DNA of 64,000 nt from Mesorhizobium sp. M2A.F.Ca.ET.046.03.2.1 (GTDB lineage Bacteria > Pseudomonadota > Alphaproteobacteria > Rhizobiales > Rhizobiaceae). Position 1 is the first letter of the stretch; the number at the start of each line of letters is the position of its first letter. The notes under the pieces are model-generated. The model ran no database searches and was not told where the DNA came from. It saw nothing but the letters and a program-made list of their open reading frames with translations. The stretch spans positions 4,216,001 to 4,280,000 of the forward strand of contig NZ_CP034449.1 in the NCBI RefSeq assembly GCF_003952425.1, written 5' to 3'. This document shows, piece by piece, positions 35,819-45,059 of this stretch. A program made the position numbers and the translations under genes.

Positions 35819-37768
35819 TCAACCCGCCTTGTTCACGCGCATGTACCAGTCGACCAATCGGCGCACCTGCCGCTGGGTATAGCCGCGCTCCACCATGCGC
35901 TGCACGAATTCATTGTGCCGCTTCTCCGTGACGCTGTCCTGCTTGGAGCCGAAGCTGATCACCGGCAACAGGTCCTCGACCTGGCCGAACATGCGCTTCT
36001 CGATAACCTCGCGGAGCTTTTCGTAGCTCGTCCAGGAAGGATTGCGGCCATGGTTGCGCGCCCGGGCGCGCAAGGTGAATTTGACCACTTCGTTGCGGAA
36101 GTCCTTGGGGTTGGCGATGCCGGCCGGCTTTTCGACCTGCGACAGCTCCTTCTCAAGAACCTCGCGGTTGAGGATCTGGCCGGTGTCGGGGTCCTTGTAG
36201 TCCTGATCCTCGATCCAGGCATCGGCATAAGCGATGTAGCGGTCGAAGAGGTTCTGGCCATATTCGCTGTAGGATTCCAGATAGGCTTTCTGGATCTCGT
36301 GGCCGATGAACTCGGCATAGCGGCTGGCGAGTTCCGACTTGATGAACTCGAGATAGGCAGCCTCCGTTTCCTTCGGGAATTGCTCGCGCTTGATCGCCTC
36401 TTCGAGGATGTACATCAGGTGGACGGGATCGGCGGCCACTTCCTTGGTGTCGTAGTTGAAGGTCTGCGACAGGATCTTGAAGGCGAAACGCGTGCTGACC
36501 CCGGTCATGCCCTCGTCGACGCCGGCGGCATCGCGATATTCCTGGACGGACTTCGCCTTCGGGTCGATCTCCTTGAGGTTCTCGCCGTCATAGGCGCGCA
36601 TCTTGGTGTAGAGCGGCGAGTTCTCGTGCTCGGCAAGGCGCGTCGAGACGGTGAAGCGGCTGAGGATGTCCAGCACCTCGGGCGCGCAAGGACTGTTCGC
36701 CAGCTCGCTTTCGCGCAGCAGCTTCTCGTAGATCTGCCGCTCCTCTGTGATGCGCAGGCAATAGGGCACCTTGACCACGAGGATGCGGTCGAGGAACGCC
36801 TCATTGTTCTTGTTGTTCTTGAACTGCTGCCATTCCGATTCATTGGAATGGGCGACGACGATGCCCTGATAGGGGAAGGCGCCGAAATTCTCGGTGCCGT
36901 TGTAGCTGCCTTCCTGGGTGGCGGTCAGCAGCGGGTGCAGGACCTTGATCGGCGCCTTGAACATCTCGACGAATTCGAGCAGGCCTTGCGTCGTCCGGTT
37001 CAGGCCGCCGCTGTAGGAATAAGCGTCCGGGTCGGACTGGCTGAAGTGCTCCAACTGCCTGATGTCGACCTTGCCTACCAGCGCCGAGACATCCTGATTG
37101 TTCTCGTCGCCGGGCTCGGTCTTGGCGATGGAGATCTGGCGCAGCCGCGACGGCATCAGCTTGACGACGCTGAATTTCGAGATGTCGCCCTTCAGCTCAT
37201 CCAGGCGCTTGGCCGCCCAGGGCGAGATCAGTCCGTTCAGGCGGCGGCGGGCGATGCCGTATTTGTCCTCCAGCAGATCGCCCATCCGGTCGGGATGAAA
37301 GAGGCCCAGCGGCGATTCGAAGATCGGGCTGATCTGGTTGCCGACCTTGAGCGTGTAGATCGGCCGCTCTTCCATCAGCTTCTTCAGCCGTTCGGCTAGC
37401 GAGGATTTGCCGCCGCCGACCGGGCCGAGAAGATAGAGGATCTGCTTGCGCTCCTCGAGGCCTTGCGAGGCGTAGCGGAAATATCCGGCGATGCGCTCGA
37501 TCGTATCCTCCATTCCGTAGAAGTCGGAAAAGGAAGGATAGATCTTGATGGTGCGGTTGGAGAAAATGCGGCCGAGCCGCTCGTCCTTGCTGGTGTCGAC
37601 CAGATTCGGCTCGCCGATCGCCTCGACCATGCGCTCCGGCGCCGAGGCGTACATGGATTTGTCCTCGCGGCAGGCCAGCAGATATTGCTGAAGGCTGATC
37701 TCTTCCTGTGCCGCATTGGAATAGATCTCCGAAAACAGATCGAAGACGTCGGATTGGTTCTCGCGCAT
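35819..37768 (-). CDS. prkA: PrkA/YeaG family serine protein kinase
   Basis: A 649-residue protein, normal for PrkA/YeaG. The N-terminal AAA+-like module has P-loop LLGPVGGGKSSLAERLKKLME near residue 105. The C-terminal PrkA domain (about 420-640) carries the part compared with eukaryotic kinases. YeaG in E. coli is a stress-induced kinase that acts with YeaH in nitrogen starvation. ATG at 37768 heads the operon prkA-yeaH-spoVR. An EcfG-like promoter and a nested dyad lie 50-105 nt upstream, which would place the operon under the general stress response. Confidence 0.96.
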   Translation of the reverse strand: MRENQSDVFDLFSEIYSNAAQEEISLQQYLLACREDKSMYASAPERMVEAIGEPNLVDTSKDERLGRIFSNRTIKIYPSFSDFYGMEDTIERIAGYFRYASQGLEERKQILYLLGPVGGGKSSLAERLKKLMEERPIYTLKVGNQISPIFESPLGLFHPDRMGDLLEDKYGIARRRLNGLISPWAAKRLDELKGDISKFSVVKLMPSRLRQISIAKTEPGDENNQDVSALVGKVDIRQLEHFSQSDPDAYSYSGGLNRTTQGLLEFVEMFKAPIKVLHPLLTATQEGSYNGTENFGAFPYQGIVVAHSNESEWQQFKNNKNNEAFLDRILVVKVPYCLRITEERQIYEKLLRESELANSPCAPEVLDILSRFTVSTRLAEHENSPLYTKMRAYDGENLKEIDPKAKSVQEYRDAAGVDEGMTGVSTRFAFKILSQTFNYDTKEVAADPVHLMYILEEAIKREQFPKETEAAYLEFIKSELASRYAEFIGHEIQKAYLESYSEYGQNLFDRYIAYADAWIEDQDYKDPDTGQILNREVLEKELSQVEKPAGIANPKDFRNEVVKFTLRARARNHGRNPSWTSYEKLREVIEKRMFGQVEDLLPVISFGSKQDSVTEKRHNEFVQRMVERGYTQRQVRRLVDWYMRVNKAG

Positions 37769-37818
37769 GATGCTTTGCCTCGGAGCCGATAGGCTGCCAA
37801 TCGGCTCATCGCTTCATC

Positions 37819-37843
37819 AACCACCGGAAAGCATTGTGGTTCC
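37819..37843 (-). promoter_or_regulatory. EcfG (general-stress sigma) type promoter for prkA
   Basis: Minus-strand GGAAC (37843-37839) and GGTT (37822-37819) are separated by exactly 16 nt. The consensus for the alphaproteobacterial stress sigma factor EcfG/RpoE2 is GGAAC-N16/17-CGTT, so one base differs. The -10 element lies 50 nt before the prkA ATG. The match is by eye and needs a regulon comparison. Confidence 0.55.
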
Positions 37844-37871
37844 CTTCACGTGAAGGAAGAGCGCACAATGC
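37831..37871. promoter_or_regulatory. nested dyad overlapping the prkA promoter
   Basis: Outer arms GCATTGTG (37831-37838) and CACAATGC (37864-37871) enclose a perfect 14-bp palindrome CCTTCACGTGAAGG (37843-37856). The inner palindrome touches the -35 element of the putative EcfG promoter. It looks like an operator for a dimeric regulator, or a hairpin in an upstream transcript. From 37872 to 38061 I see no gene. Confidence 0.4.
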
Positions 37872-38061
37872 ACCCCGACATTAGCCTTCGGGACACCCCG
37901 ATTCGGCCTTAAATGCTCGCCTATGAACATACGTGGTGATTGCCAGCGGACGGTCAAGGAGTGGATTTGGTTTCGCACCGAAAGTTGTCATTTTTGGTTC
38001 GTAAACGAGGCGCGTGGCGAGCATCCGTGCCCGCCGCGACAGAACCTGGCCGGAGATGACG

Positions 38062-38868
38062 ATGATCAATCGACGCAGCTTCATCGTGGCAGCCATGGCG
38101 GCGCTGTTGCCGCCGGGCGCGTCAGCCGCTGGGCGTCCGGGCCAGCCGGAACCGCGAACCATCGATTACGGTCCGGCCAAGCTCGACATCTACGCGCCGG
38201 CCGGCGCGAAGAACCTGCCGGTGGTCTTCTTCGTCCATGGCGGCGCCTGGCGGTTCGGCAAGCGCAGCCAGGTCGGCTCAAAGCCGGACTTCCTGCTCGC
38301 CAATGGCTTCTTGTTCGTCTCGATCGACTACCGCATGCTGCCGGAAGCGGATGTCGCCACCCAGGCCGGCGATGTCGAAAAGGCCTATGCCTATGTGCGC
38401 GCGAACATCGCCCGATATGGCGGCGATCCGGACCGCATCGTCGGCATGGGCCATTCGGCCGGCTGCCATCTGGTTGCGCTGACCGGCATGCGCGGAGGGT
38501 TGCCGGGCGTCGCCGCGCTGATCCTGGACGACACAAGGGCCTACGATCTTGCCGCGCTTTCGAGAAATGGCGGCATGGTGCGCGCCTATGCGCGTGTCTT
38601 CTCCGACCCGAAACAATGGGCGGCGCTGTCGCCGTCGAGCTATGTCGACGGCAGGAAGCATCCGCCGACCTTCATCGCCTATTCGCGCGCGCCCGGGCGA
38701 GGCGAGGAGTCGAAAGCTTTCGCCGAGCGCCTGCGCGCCACTGGCACCGAGGTCACGCTGTTCGACGGCAGCGCCTATACGCATATGTCGATCAATGGCG
38801 ATTTCGGCGAGGATGGCGACGCCTTGACCGCGGCGGTGCTGGCCTTCCTGAAGGCGACGGTGGCCTGA
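38062..38868 (+). CDS. exported alpha/beta hydrolase (carboxylesterase-like)
   Basis: A 268-residue hydrolase. The ATG at 38062 has GGAG 6 nt upstream; the ATG at 38056 is too close to it. MINRRSFIVAAMAALLPPG is a signal sequence with RRSF, possibly Tat-dependent. Motifs of the carboxylesterase branch: VVFFVHGGAWRFG (oxyanion HGGAW), SIDYRMLPEA, and nucleophile GMGHSAGCHLVALTG (G-H-S-A-G). The catalytic His is probably in GSAYTHMSING. It may act on esters in the periplasm; the substrate is unknown. It abuts the convergent bolA stop with no gap. Confidence 0.87.
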   Translation: MINRRSFIVAAMAALLPPGASAAGRPGQPEPRTIDYGPAKLDIYAPAGAKNLPVVFFVHGGAWRFGKRSQVGSKPDFLLANGFLFVSIDYRMLPEADVATQAGDVEKAYAYVRANIARYGGDPDRIVGMGHSAGCHLVALTGMRGGLPGVAALILDDTRAYDLAALSRNGGMVRAYARVFSDPKQWAALSPSSYVDGRKHPPTFIAYSRAPGRGEESKAFAERLRATGTEVTLFDGSAYTHMSINGDFGEDGDALTAAVLAFLKATVA

Positions 38869-39171
38869 TTACCAGCGCGTCTTCTCGCCGGGTGCGGCCG
38901 GCTCGATCGCCAGCGCGTGCACGCCTGCCTTCAGTTCGTCGGCAAGCAGTTGGTTGACGGCGCGGTGGCGGTCGATGCGGCTCATGCCGGCAAAACTCGG
39001 CGAGACAATGCGGACGCGGAAATGTGTCTCGCCGGTGCCGTCGAACGTCCCGTGATGGCCGGACTCGACATGGTGATGGCCTGCATGAAGGTGGCTTTCA
39101 TTGATGACGGCGAGCCGTTCGGGCGAAAATGCCGCTTTCAGCTTGTCTTCCATCTTGGCCTGTATGGACAT
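38869..39171 (-). CDS. BolA family protein
   Basis: A 100-residue BolA-like protein. Seen are LKAAFSPERLAVINESHLHAGH (helix-strand with histidines), HFRVRIVSPSFAGMSRIDRHR and the C-terminal helix LADELKAGVHALAIEP, the usual BolA fold. BolA proteins pair with monothiol glutaredoxins in iron-sulfur trafficking and can influence morphology and stress transcription. The His-rich segment HLHAGHHHVESGHHG (11-residue core) is more His-dense than typical and may bind metal. It is divergent from the J-domain gene 136 nt away, the usual arrangement in rhizobia. Confidence 0.93.
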   Translation of the reverse strand: MSIQAKMEDKLKAAFSPERLAVINESHLHAGHHHVESGHHGTFDGTGETHFRVRIVSPSFAGMSRIDRHRAVNQLLADELKAGVHALAIEPAAPGEKTRW

Positions 39172-39280
39172 CAGGGCTTCCCTTCACCACATATGCGGCA
39201 CAGCCGCAAAATCTTGTATTTCGACCGCTTTTAAGCCGCGATTCAGCGGTTAGGGCGATCATCGGCGAAATGTCAATTCT

Positions 39281-39299
39281 TGTTTCGCACATGCGAACA
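39281..39299. promoter_or_regulatory. short dyad before the J-domain gene
   Basis: TGTTTCGCACATGCGAACA is an inverted repeat (arms TGTT-CGCA and TGCG-AACA, one extra T in the left arm) between the divergent bolA and J-domain genes, 9 nt before the latter's first ATG. It could be an operator or part of a leader hairpin; evidence is symmetry only. Confidence 0.3.
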
Positions 39300-39307
39300 G
39301 CCCATAA

Positions 39308-39931
39308 ATGGGTGAGATGAAAGCGTATCCCAAATATTTCGAGAAAATCCGGATCCGGCCGGAAAAGGACGCGGAGCTGAAGTCGCGCGCGCCGGTCTGC
39401 CAGTGGGACGGCTGCAACGAGGCCGGCACGCACCGGGCGCCGGTCGGGCGGCTCAAGGAGGGCGAGTATTTCCGCTTCTGCTTCGATCATGTGCGCGAAT
39501 ACAACAAGGGCTTCAACTACTTCTCCGGCGTGTCGGACAGCGAGATCGCCCGCTTCCAGAAAGAGGCGCTGACCGGTCACAGGCCGACCTGGCGCATGGG
39601 CGCCAATGGCGGCGGGACGCGCTCGGCGCCGGATTTCGCGCAGCAGCGCTCGGGACGCGCCGGCTACTACAACCGCATGCGCGACCCGTTCAACCTGTTC
39701 GGCTCAGGCGCGCGCGAGCCGCGCGAACGCAAGGCAAAACCGCTTGAGGCCAAGGCGCTGGAAACGCTTGGCCTTGATACAAAGGCGACTGGTCAGGACA
39801 TCAAGGCGCGTTATAAGGAACTGGTTAAGCGCCACCATCCGGATGCGAATGGCGGAGACAGAGGTTCGGAAGACCGGTTCCGCGATGTGCTGCAGGCCTA
39901 TCGCGTGCTCAAGCAGGCAGGATTGTGCTGA
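39308..39931 (+). CDS. J-domain protein
   Basis: A 207-residue protein with a C-terminal J domain (about 140-205) containing ETLGLDTKATGQDIKARYK and the essential H-P-D (KRHHPDANGG), ending AYRVLKQAG. J domains stimulate DnaK ATPase. The N-terminal 130 residues have four cysteines in CQWDGCNEAG and FCFDHV, a possible zinc site, and KYFEKIRIRPEKD, a common start of this rhizobial family. No signal peptide. The first ATG (39308) and the ATG at 39317 are both possible. cobS follows after 123 nt containing a hairpin. Confidence 0.87.
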   Translation: MGEMKAYPKYFEKIRIRPEKDAELKSRAPVCQWDGCNEAGTHRAPVGRLKEGEYFRFCFDHVREYNKGFNYFSGVSDSEIARFQKEALTGHRPTWRMGANGGGTRSAPDFAQQRSGRAGYYNRMRDPFNLFGSGAREPRERKAKPLEAKALETLGLDTKATGQDIKARYKELVKRHHPDANGGDRGSEDRFRDVLQAYRVLKQAGLC

Positions 39932-39951
39932 GCGGCCCTACGGTCCCAAGT

Positions 39952-39980
39952 CTTTTCCAACTTTCATAACGTTGGAAAAG
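39952..39980. repeat. hairpin between the J-domain gene and cobS
   Basis: Perfect 10-bp stem CTTTTCCAAC (39952-39961) / GTTGGAAAAG (39971-39980) with a 9-nt loop, flanked by weaker matching GGTC/GACC. No T-run follows. It is about 75 nt before the cobS ATG and resembles dispersed rhizobial palindromes. It could also stop read-through from the J-domain gene. Confidence 0.45.
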
Positions 39981-40054
39981 GCTCTAAGACCGCCCCCGGA
40001 CAAAATCGATTGCCGGCGAAACGCGGCGTTTCGCCCGTGGAGACGTTGATAGAG

Positions 40055-41041
40055 ATGAACAAGGTCGATCGCGACATCGCCAACCTGCCCGACACGACGG
40101 TGTCGGTGAAGGAGAAATTCGGTTTCGAGTCCAAGATGGTCGTTCCCGCCTATTCGGCGGCGACAGAGCATGTCCCGGACATCGACCCGGACTATCTGTT
40201 CGACAAGGCGACGACATTGGCGATCCTCGCCGGCTTTGCTTACAACCGCCGCGTGATGGTGTCGGGCTATCACGGCACCGGCAAGTCGACGCATATCGAG
40301 CAGGTGGCGGCGCGGCTCAACTGGCCCTGCGTGCGCGTCAACCTCGACAGCCATGTCAGCCGTATCGACCTCGTCGGCAAGGACGCCATCGTGGTCAAGG
40401 AAGGCCTGCAGGTCACCGAGTTCCGCGACGGCATCCTGCCCTGGGCCTATCAGCACAATGTCGCGCTCTGCTTCGACGAGTATGACGCCGGGCGACCGGA
40501 CGTGATGTTCGTTATCCAGCGCGTGCTGGAATCGTCGGGGCGGCTCACTCTGCTCGACCAGAGCCGCGTCATCCGCCCACATCCGGCTTTCCGGCTGTTC
40601 GCCACCGCCAACACGGTCGGTCTCGGCGACACCACCGGCCTCTATCACGGCACGCAGCAGATCAACCAGGCGCAGATGGACCGCTGGTCGATCGTCACCA
40701 CGCTCAACTACCTGCCGCACGACAATGAGGTGAACATCGTGCTGGCCAAGGCCAAGCACTACCGCGACAACAAGGGCAGGGACATCGTCAACAAGATGGT
40801 GCGCGTCGCCGACATGACGCGCTCGGCCTTCATCAATGGCGACCTGTCGACCGTGATGAGCCCGCGCACCGTCATCACCTGGGCCGAGAACGCCGAGATC
40901 TTCGGCGATATCGGCATGGCGTTCCGGCTGACCTTCCTCAACAAATGCGACGAGCTGGAGCGTTCGGTGGTGGCCGAGTTCTACCAGCGCGCCTTCGGCG
41001 AGGACCTGCCGGAGAGCGCTGCCAACGTGGTGCTGGGCTAG
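40055..41041 (+). CDS. cobS: cobaltochelatase subunit CobS
   Basis: A 328-residue AAA+ ATPase of the aerobic (CobNST) cobaltochelatase. It inserts cobalt into hydrogenobyrinic acid diamide in vitamin B12 synthesis. The ATG at 40055 gives [17 protein letters not shown]; the TTG at 40010 is less likely. P-loop is [17 protein letters not shown], Walker B region [16 protein letters not shown], and sensor segment [12 protein letters not shown]. cobT follows 56 nt later. No cobalamin riboswitch was seen in the upstream 120 nt. Confidence 0.96.
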   Translation: MNKVDRDIANLPDTTVSVKEKFGFESKMVVPAYSAATEHVPDIDPDYLFDKATTLAILAGFAYNRRVMVSGYHGTGKSTHIEQVAARLNWPCVRVNLDSHVSRIDLVGKDAIVVKEGLQVTEFRDGILPWAYQHNVALCFDEYDAGRPDVMFVIQRVLESSGRLTLLDQSRVIRPHPAFRLFATANTVGLGDTTGLYHGTQQINQAQMDRWSIVTTLNYLPHDNEVNIVLAKAKHYRDNKGRDIVNKMVRVADMTRSAFINGDLSTVMSPRTVITWAENAEIFGDIGMAFRLTFLNKCDELERSVVAEFYQRAFGEDLPESAANVVLG

Positions 41042-41097
41042 GCGCGCAGCTGAAAGGCCTCCGGCCGTTCAGCACGAAAACGCGCAGGGAATGATCA

Positions 41098-42996
41098 ATG
41101 GCGGGTCCGGGCGACAACACGCGCAACAAGCCGAAGAACGGGTCTGAAGCGGACAGCTTCAAGCGCGCCGTGACGGTCTGCATGCGCGCCGTCGCCGGCG
41201 ACAAGGATCTCGAGGTCGGCTTCGCCAAGGACCGGCCGGCGCTGGCCGGCAACCGAGCCCGGCTGCCCGAGCTGCCGAAGAAGGCCTCCCGCAACGACAT
41301 CGCGATCACCCGCGGCATCGGCGATTCCATGGCGCTGAAGCGCGCCTGCCACGATCAGCGCATCCACAACAAGCTGGCGCCGGAAGGCAAGCTGGCGCGG
41401 TCCATCTTCGACGCCGTCGAGCAGGCGCGCGTCGAGGCGATCGGCAGCCGCGCCATGCAGGGCGTGGCCGACAATATCGGCTCGATGCTCGAGGACAAAT
41501 ACGCCAAGGCCAACCTCGTCGACGTCAGGGACAAGGCCGACGCGCCGCTGGAGGAAGCGATCGCGCTGATCGTGCGCGAAAAACTCACCGGCCGCGCGAT
41601 CCCGAAGAGCGCCGAGCGGCTCGTCGATCTCTGGCGCCCCTGGGTCGAGGAAAAGGCGGGCGGCGACCTCGACGGCCTGTCGGCCAAGCTGGAGGACCAG
41701 CAGGCCTTTGCCCGCGTCGTGCGCGACATGCTGGTTTCCATGGAGATGGCCGAGGAACTCGGCGACGACCAGGTAACCGACGACTCCGAGGAAAACGAAG
41801 AGAACGAGCAGCAGGGAGACGAACAGAGCGAGGAAGGCGGCGAGGAGGATTCAGGCTCCGAGCAGTCGCAGTCGGAAGAGGCCGAAGCTTCAGCCGACGA
41901 GGAAGAGTCGGCCGAGACGGAAGCGACCGACGCCACATCGGACGACCTCTCGGACGAGGACGATTCCGACGCTGAGACGCCCGGCGAGGCCAAGCGCAAC
42001 GACAACCCGTTCCTCAACCTGCCGAAGGAGATCGACTACAAGGTCTTCACCACCGCCTTCGACGAGACGGTGGGGGCCGAGGACCTTTGCGAGGAAGAGG
42101 AGCTCGACCGGCTGCGCGCCTTCCTTGACAAGCAGCTTGCCAACCTGTCCGGCGTTGTCGGGCGGTTGGCCAACCGGCTGCAGCGCCGGCTGATGGCGCA
42201 GCAGAACCGCTCCTGGGATTTCGATCTTGAGGAAGGCTATCTCGATCCGGCGCGCCTCGTGCGTGTCGTCATCGATCCGATGCAGCCGCTGTCCTTCAAG
42301 CAGGAGCGCGACACCAAGTTCCGTGACACGGTGGTGTCGCTGGTGCTCGACAATTCGGGTTCGATGCGCGGCCGGCCGATCACCGTCGCGGCGACCTGCG
42401 CCGACATCCTGGCGCGCACGCTGGAGCGCTGCGGCGTCTCGGTCGAGATCCTCGGCTTCACCACCCGCGCTTGGAAGGGCGGGCAAGCGCGCGAGAAATG
42501 GCTGAAGGACGGCAAGCCGCCGAATCCCGGCCGGCTTAACGACCTGCGCCACATCATCTACAAGTCCGCCGATCATCCATGGCGGCGCGCCCGGCGCAAT
42601 CTCGGGCTGATGATGCGTGAGGGCCTGCTCAAGGAAAACATCGACGGCGAGGCGCTGCTTTGGGCGCATAACCGGCTGATCGGCCGGCCCGAGCAGCGCA
42701 AGATCCTGATGATGATCTCGGACGGCGCGCCGGTCGACGATTCCACCCTCTCGGTCAATCCGGGCAATTATCTGGAGCGGCATCTGCGGGCGGTCATCGA
42801 GCTGATCGAGACGCGTTCGCCGGTCGAGCTTTTGGCCATCGGCATCGGCCACGACGTCACGCGCTACTACCGCCGCGCCGTCACCATCGTCGACGCCGAG
42901 GAACTGGCCGGGGCCATGACCGAGCAGCTCGCCTCGCTGTTCGGCGAGGAAAGCGCGCGCGACACGCGCCGCGGCGGGTTGCGGCGCGCCGGATGA
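41098..42996 (+). CDS. cobT: cobaltochelatase subunit CobT
   Basis: A 632-residue partner of CobS. The N-terminal half is helical; a strongly acidic stretch (about 222-300, mainly E, D, S) links to a C-terminal von Willebrand A domain with [20 protein letters not shown] (metal-site D-x-S-x-S) and [16 protein letters not shown]. The CobS-CobT ring drives the CobN catalytic subunit, whose gene is not in this window. Length is normal. The last 4 nt overlap the next gene. Confidence 0.96.
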   Translation: MAGPGDNTRNKPKNGSEADSFKRAVTVCMRAVAGDKDLEVGFAKDRPALAGNRARLPELPKKASRNDIAITRGIGDSMALKRACHDQRIHNKLAPEGKLARSIFDAVEQARVEAIGSRAMQGVADNIGSMLEDKYAKANLVDVRDKADAPLEEAIALIVREKLTGRAIPKSAERLVDLWRPWVEEKAGGDLDGLSAKLEDQQAFARVVRDMLVSMEMAEELGDDQVTDDSEENEENEQQGDEQSEEGGEEDSGSEQSQSEEAEASADEEESAETEATDATSDDLSDEDDSDAETPGEAKRNDNPFLNLPKEIDYKVFTTAFDETVGAEDLCEEEELDRLRAFLDKQLANLSGVVGRLANRLQRRLMAQQNRSWDFDLEEGYLDPARLVRVVIDPMQPLSFKQERDTKFRDTVVSLVLDNSGSMRGRPITVAATCADILARTLERCGVSVEILGFTTRAWKGGQAREKWLKDGKPPNPGRLNDLRHIIYKSADHPWRRARRNLGLMMREGLLKENIDGEALLWAHNRLIGRPEQRKILMMISDGAPVDDSTLSVNPGNYLERHLRAVIELIETRSPVELLAIGIGHDVTRYYRRAVTIVDAEELAGAMTEQLASLFGEESARDTRRGGLRRAG

Positions 42997-44009
42997 TGTT
43001 TTCGGGGCGGCGTGCGCGGCGGACGCTCTTCGCCTGCGTGCTGATCTGCGCCTCGCCGGCCATTGCCGCCCAGAGAGCTCCCGTCGAGACCGTCGAGATT
43101 TCAGCGCGGCCGATCACCCAGTTCCAAATCGGCCATGACGAGACGCGGTTCGGGCCGTTCGAATTCGTCGGCGGGCTGGAGATGACCTCGCCGGCGCGCG
43201 ATTTCGGCGCGCTGTCGGCGCTTCGTTTCTTGAAGCCGGGCAGCGACTTCATCGGGGTCGCCGACACCGGCTTCTGGTTCTTCGGCACGATCGCGCATGA
43301 CGCCGGCAAGCGACCCTCGGGTGTCAAGAATTTCCGCATGCAGCAGATGGTCGACGCTTCGGGGCGGCCGATCGACCGGAAATGGAAGGTCGACGCGGAA
43401 GGGCTCGCGGTGAAGGACGGCATCGCAACCGTCGGCTTCGAGCGCGACCAGCGCGTCGCCCAGTTCAAGATCGACCCCGACAATATGAAAGCGCCGATCC
43501 GGCAGCTCGACTATCTGGTTCCCGCCCACGAGTTGCGCCAGAACCGCGGCTTCGAGACCGTCGCCCATGCCAACCCTTACGGTCAGCATGCGGGCGGGCT
43601 GGTCGTGGTTTCGGAGAGGAGCCTCGACAAGGCGGGCAACGTCTACGCCGCCATTATCGAAGGGCCGCACAAAGGCGTCTTCACCATCAAGCGCAATGGC
43701 GATTTCGACATAACCGACGGAGCCTTCCTGCCGGACGGCGACCTGCTGCTTCTGGAACGCAGTTTCTCGATCGCGCGCGGGGTGAAGATGCGGCTGCGGC
43801 GCATCTATGGCGAGAGCGTCGAGAAGGGCGCGGTCGCCGACGGGCCGGTGCTGATGGAGGCCGATCTGGGCTACCAGATCGACAATATGGAAGGGCTCGA
43901 CGTCTGGACCCGCGACGATGGCGCGCTGATGGTGTCGCTGGTATCCGACGACAACCATTCGATCCTGCAGCGCAACCTCTATTTGGAATTCATCCTGCAT
44001 CAGGACTGA
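42993..44009 (+). CDS. esterase-like activity of phytase family protein
   Basis: A 338-residue exported protein. Signal peptide [17 protein letters not shown] is cleaved after about residue 25. The body is a beta-propeller-like phytase/esterase fold (PF13449 type): [58 protein letters not shown], and [15 protein letters not shown]. The last matches the conserved L-E-R motif. Family members hydrolyse phosphate esters or other esters; substrate unknown. It starts inside the cobT stop (ATGA) and is probably cotranscribed with cobST, a pairing seen in rhizobia without clear functional link. Confidence 0.88.
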   Translation: MMFSGRRARRTLFACVLICASPAIAAQRAPVETVEISARPITQFQIGHDETRFGPFEFVGGLEMTSPARDFGALSALRFLKPGSDFIGVADTGFWFFGTIAHDAGKRPSGVKNFRMQQMVDASGRPIDRKWKVDAEGLAVKDGIATVGFERDQRVAQFKIDPDNMKAPIRQLDYLVPAHELRQNRGFETVAHANPYGQHAGGLVVVSERSLDKAGNVYAAIIEGPHKGVFTIKRNGDFDITDGAFLPDGDLLLLERSFSIARGVKMRLRRIYGESVEKGAVADGPVLMEADLGYQIDNMEGLDVWTRDDGALMVSLVSDDNHSILQRNLYLEFILHQD

Positions 44010-44031
44010 ACAAGACACGAGCGCTGGGAGA

Positions 44032-44841
44032 TTACCGGCCGACGTGGCGGACTTCGTTCATCGCGAAATTGGCGGCGCGCTTGCTCCGGTTGCGGATCTT
44101 GAGTGTCGCTGTGTTGTCGACGAAATAGGTGTGAAGGATGCTGTCGCGGGTGCGGACTTCCGGCCCGACAGTGTCGACCGCGTGCCAGGTGTCGGTGCCG
44201 ACCGCAAAGGCGTAGCCCGTGTTCGGCGAAAACGACATCCGGTGCGAATTCTCGAAACGCCCGTCCGGCATGCGCTCGGCGAAGCGGGTGCCGATATGGT
44301 TGATCGAGTCGTCCTCCGGCAAATAGAACTGGACCGTGATGCCCTTCCATTTCGTGTCGGTGTGGAAGCCAATCTTGTAGCCCGCCACGTCTCGCGTCAG
44401 CATCGGCACCGGATACATGCCGACCTTCATGAAATCCGAGCCGAACCGGCGCTCCAGGCCCGGGGCAAGGCGGCGCATGAAGGCATCCTTCAGTTCCGGC
44501 GCGTGCAATGCCTTGCCGACCAAGGCCCAGACGGCCCGTTTCTCAGCTGGCAGATGGCGGATATATTCGGGATAAAGGTCGATCTTGATCCGCGTCGCGG
44601 TGCCGTCGGCCTTGATGTTCACATTGTGGCGGCCCTTGAGCGCGCGATATTCGCGCGCCTCCGGCATGGCTGCGCGCATGCGCTGGTAGAGGTCCGCCGG
44701 AAAGATATCCGTCATCTCAAGATGCCAGAACGGCTTTTCCACGAAGGTGGCGCGGTTCACCGCCTCCACCATGTGGGAGACAACATGCTGCAGCGTTTGT
44801 CTGGCTGATGCTGGCGCCGCCGCGCCGTCTATGACCGACAT
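44032..44841 (-). CDS. 2-oxoglutarate/Fe(II) oxygenase-like protein
   Basis: A 269-residue soluble protein, start ATG at 44841 (MSVIDGAAAPASARQT). A jelly-roll-like core has H-x-D in GFHTDTKWKGITVQFYLP (near residue 156) and a distal His/Arg in TDTWHAVDTVGPEVRTRD (about 224-241), the layout of an Fe(II)/2OG dioxygenase facial triad. FWHLEMTDIFPADLYQRM at the N-terminus is typical of prolyl-hydroxylase-like proteins found near polysaccharide and modification genes. Substrate unknown. It is on the minus strand, upstream of nothing in its own direction, and convergent with the phytase-like gene. Confidence 0.7.
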   Translation of the reverse strand: MSVIDGAAAPASARQTLQHVVSHMVEAVNRATFVEKPFWHLEMTDIFPADLYQRMRAAMPEAREYRALKGRHNVNIKADGTATRIKIDLYPEYIRHLPAEKRAVWALVGKALHAPELKDAFMRRLAPGLERRFGSDFMKVGMYPVPMLTRDVAGYKIGFHTDTKWKGITVQFYLPEDDSINHIGTRFAERMPDGRFENSHRMSFSPNTGYAFAVGTDTWHAVDTVGPEVRTRDSILHTYFVDNTATLKIRNRSKRAANFAMNEVRHVGR

Positions 44842-45059
44842 GGATAACCTTCCCCAATCCGAAGAACCCCGAACCCAAATTTCTTGAATAGATATATCGC
44901 CGACCGTGCGGAATGCTAACCAAAGCACAGGCTGGATTGCAATGATCCACGGACTGACTTCAATCGCGGCTTCCAATCACGAGGTGATGTTGCATCGGCG
45001 CAAAGCAAGGGCGTTGCGAGGCACCCGGCGACGGTGCTGATTTGGCCGCAAGCCGATAT

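Noticed and set aside
37881..38162. Minus-strand frame of 93 residues before the hydrolase gene
   Set aside because: It overlaps the start of a convincing exported hydrolase and shows no family pattern or good codon use.
39932..40054. Cobalamin riboswitch before cobS
   Set aside because: The gap has only a 10-bp hairpin; no B12-box-like pattern or the needed length is present.
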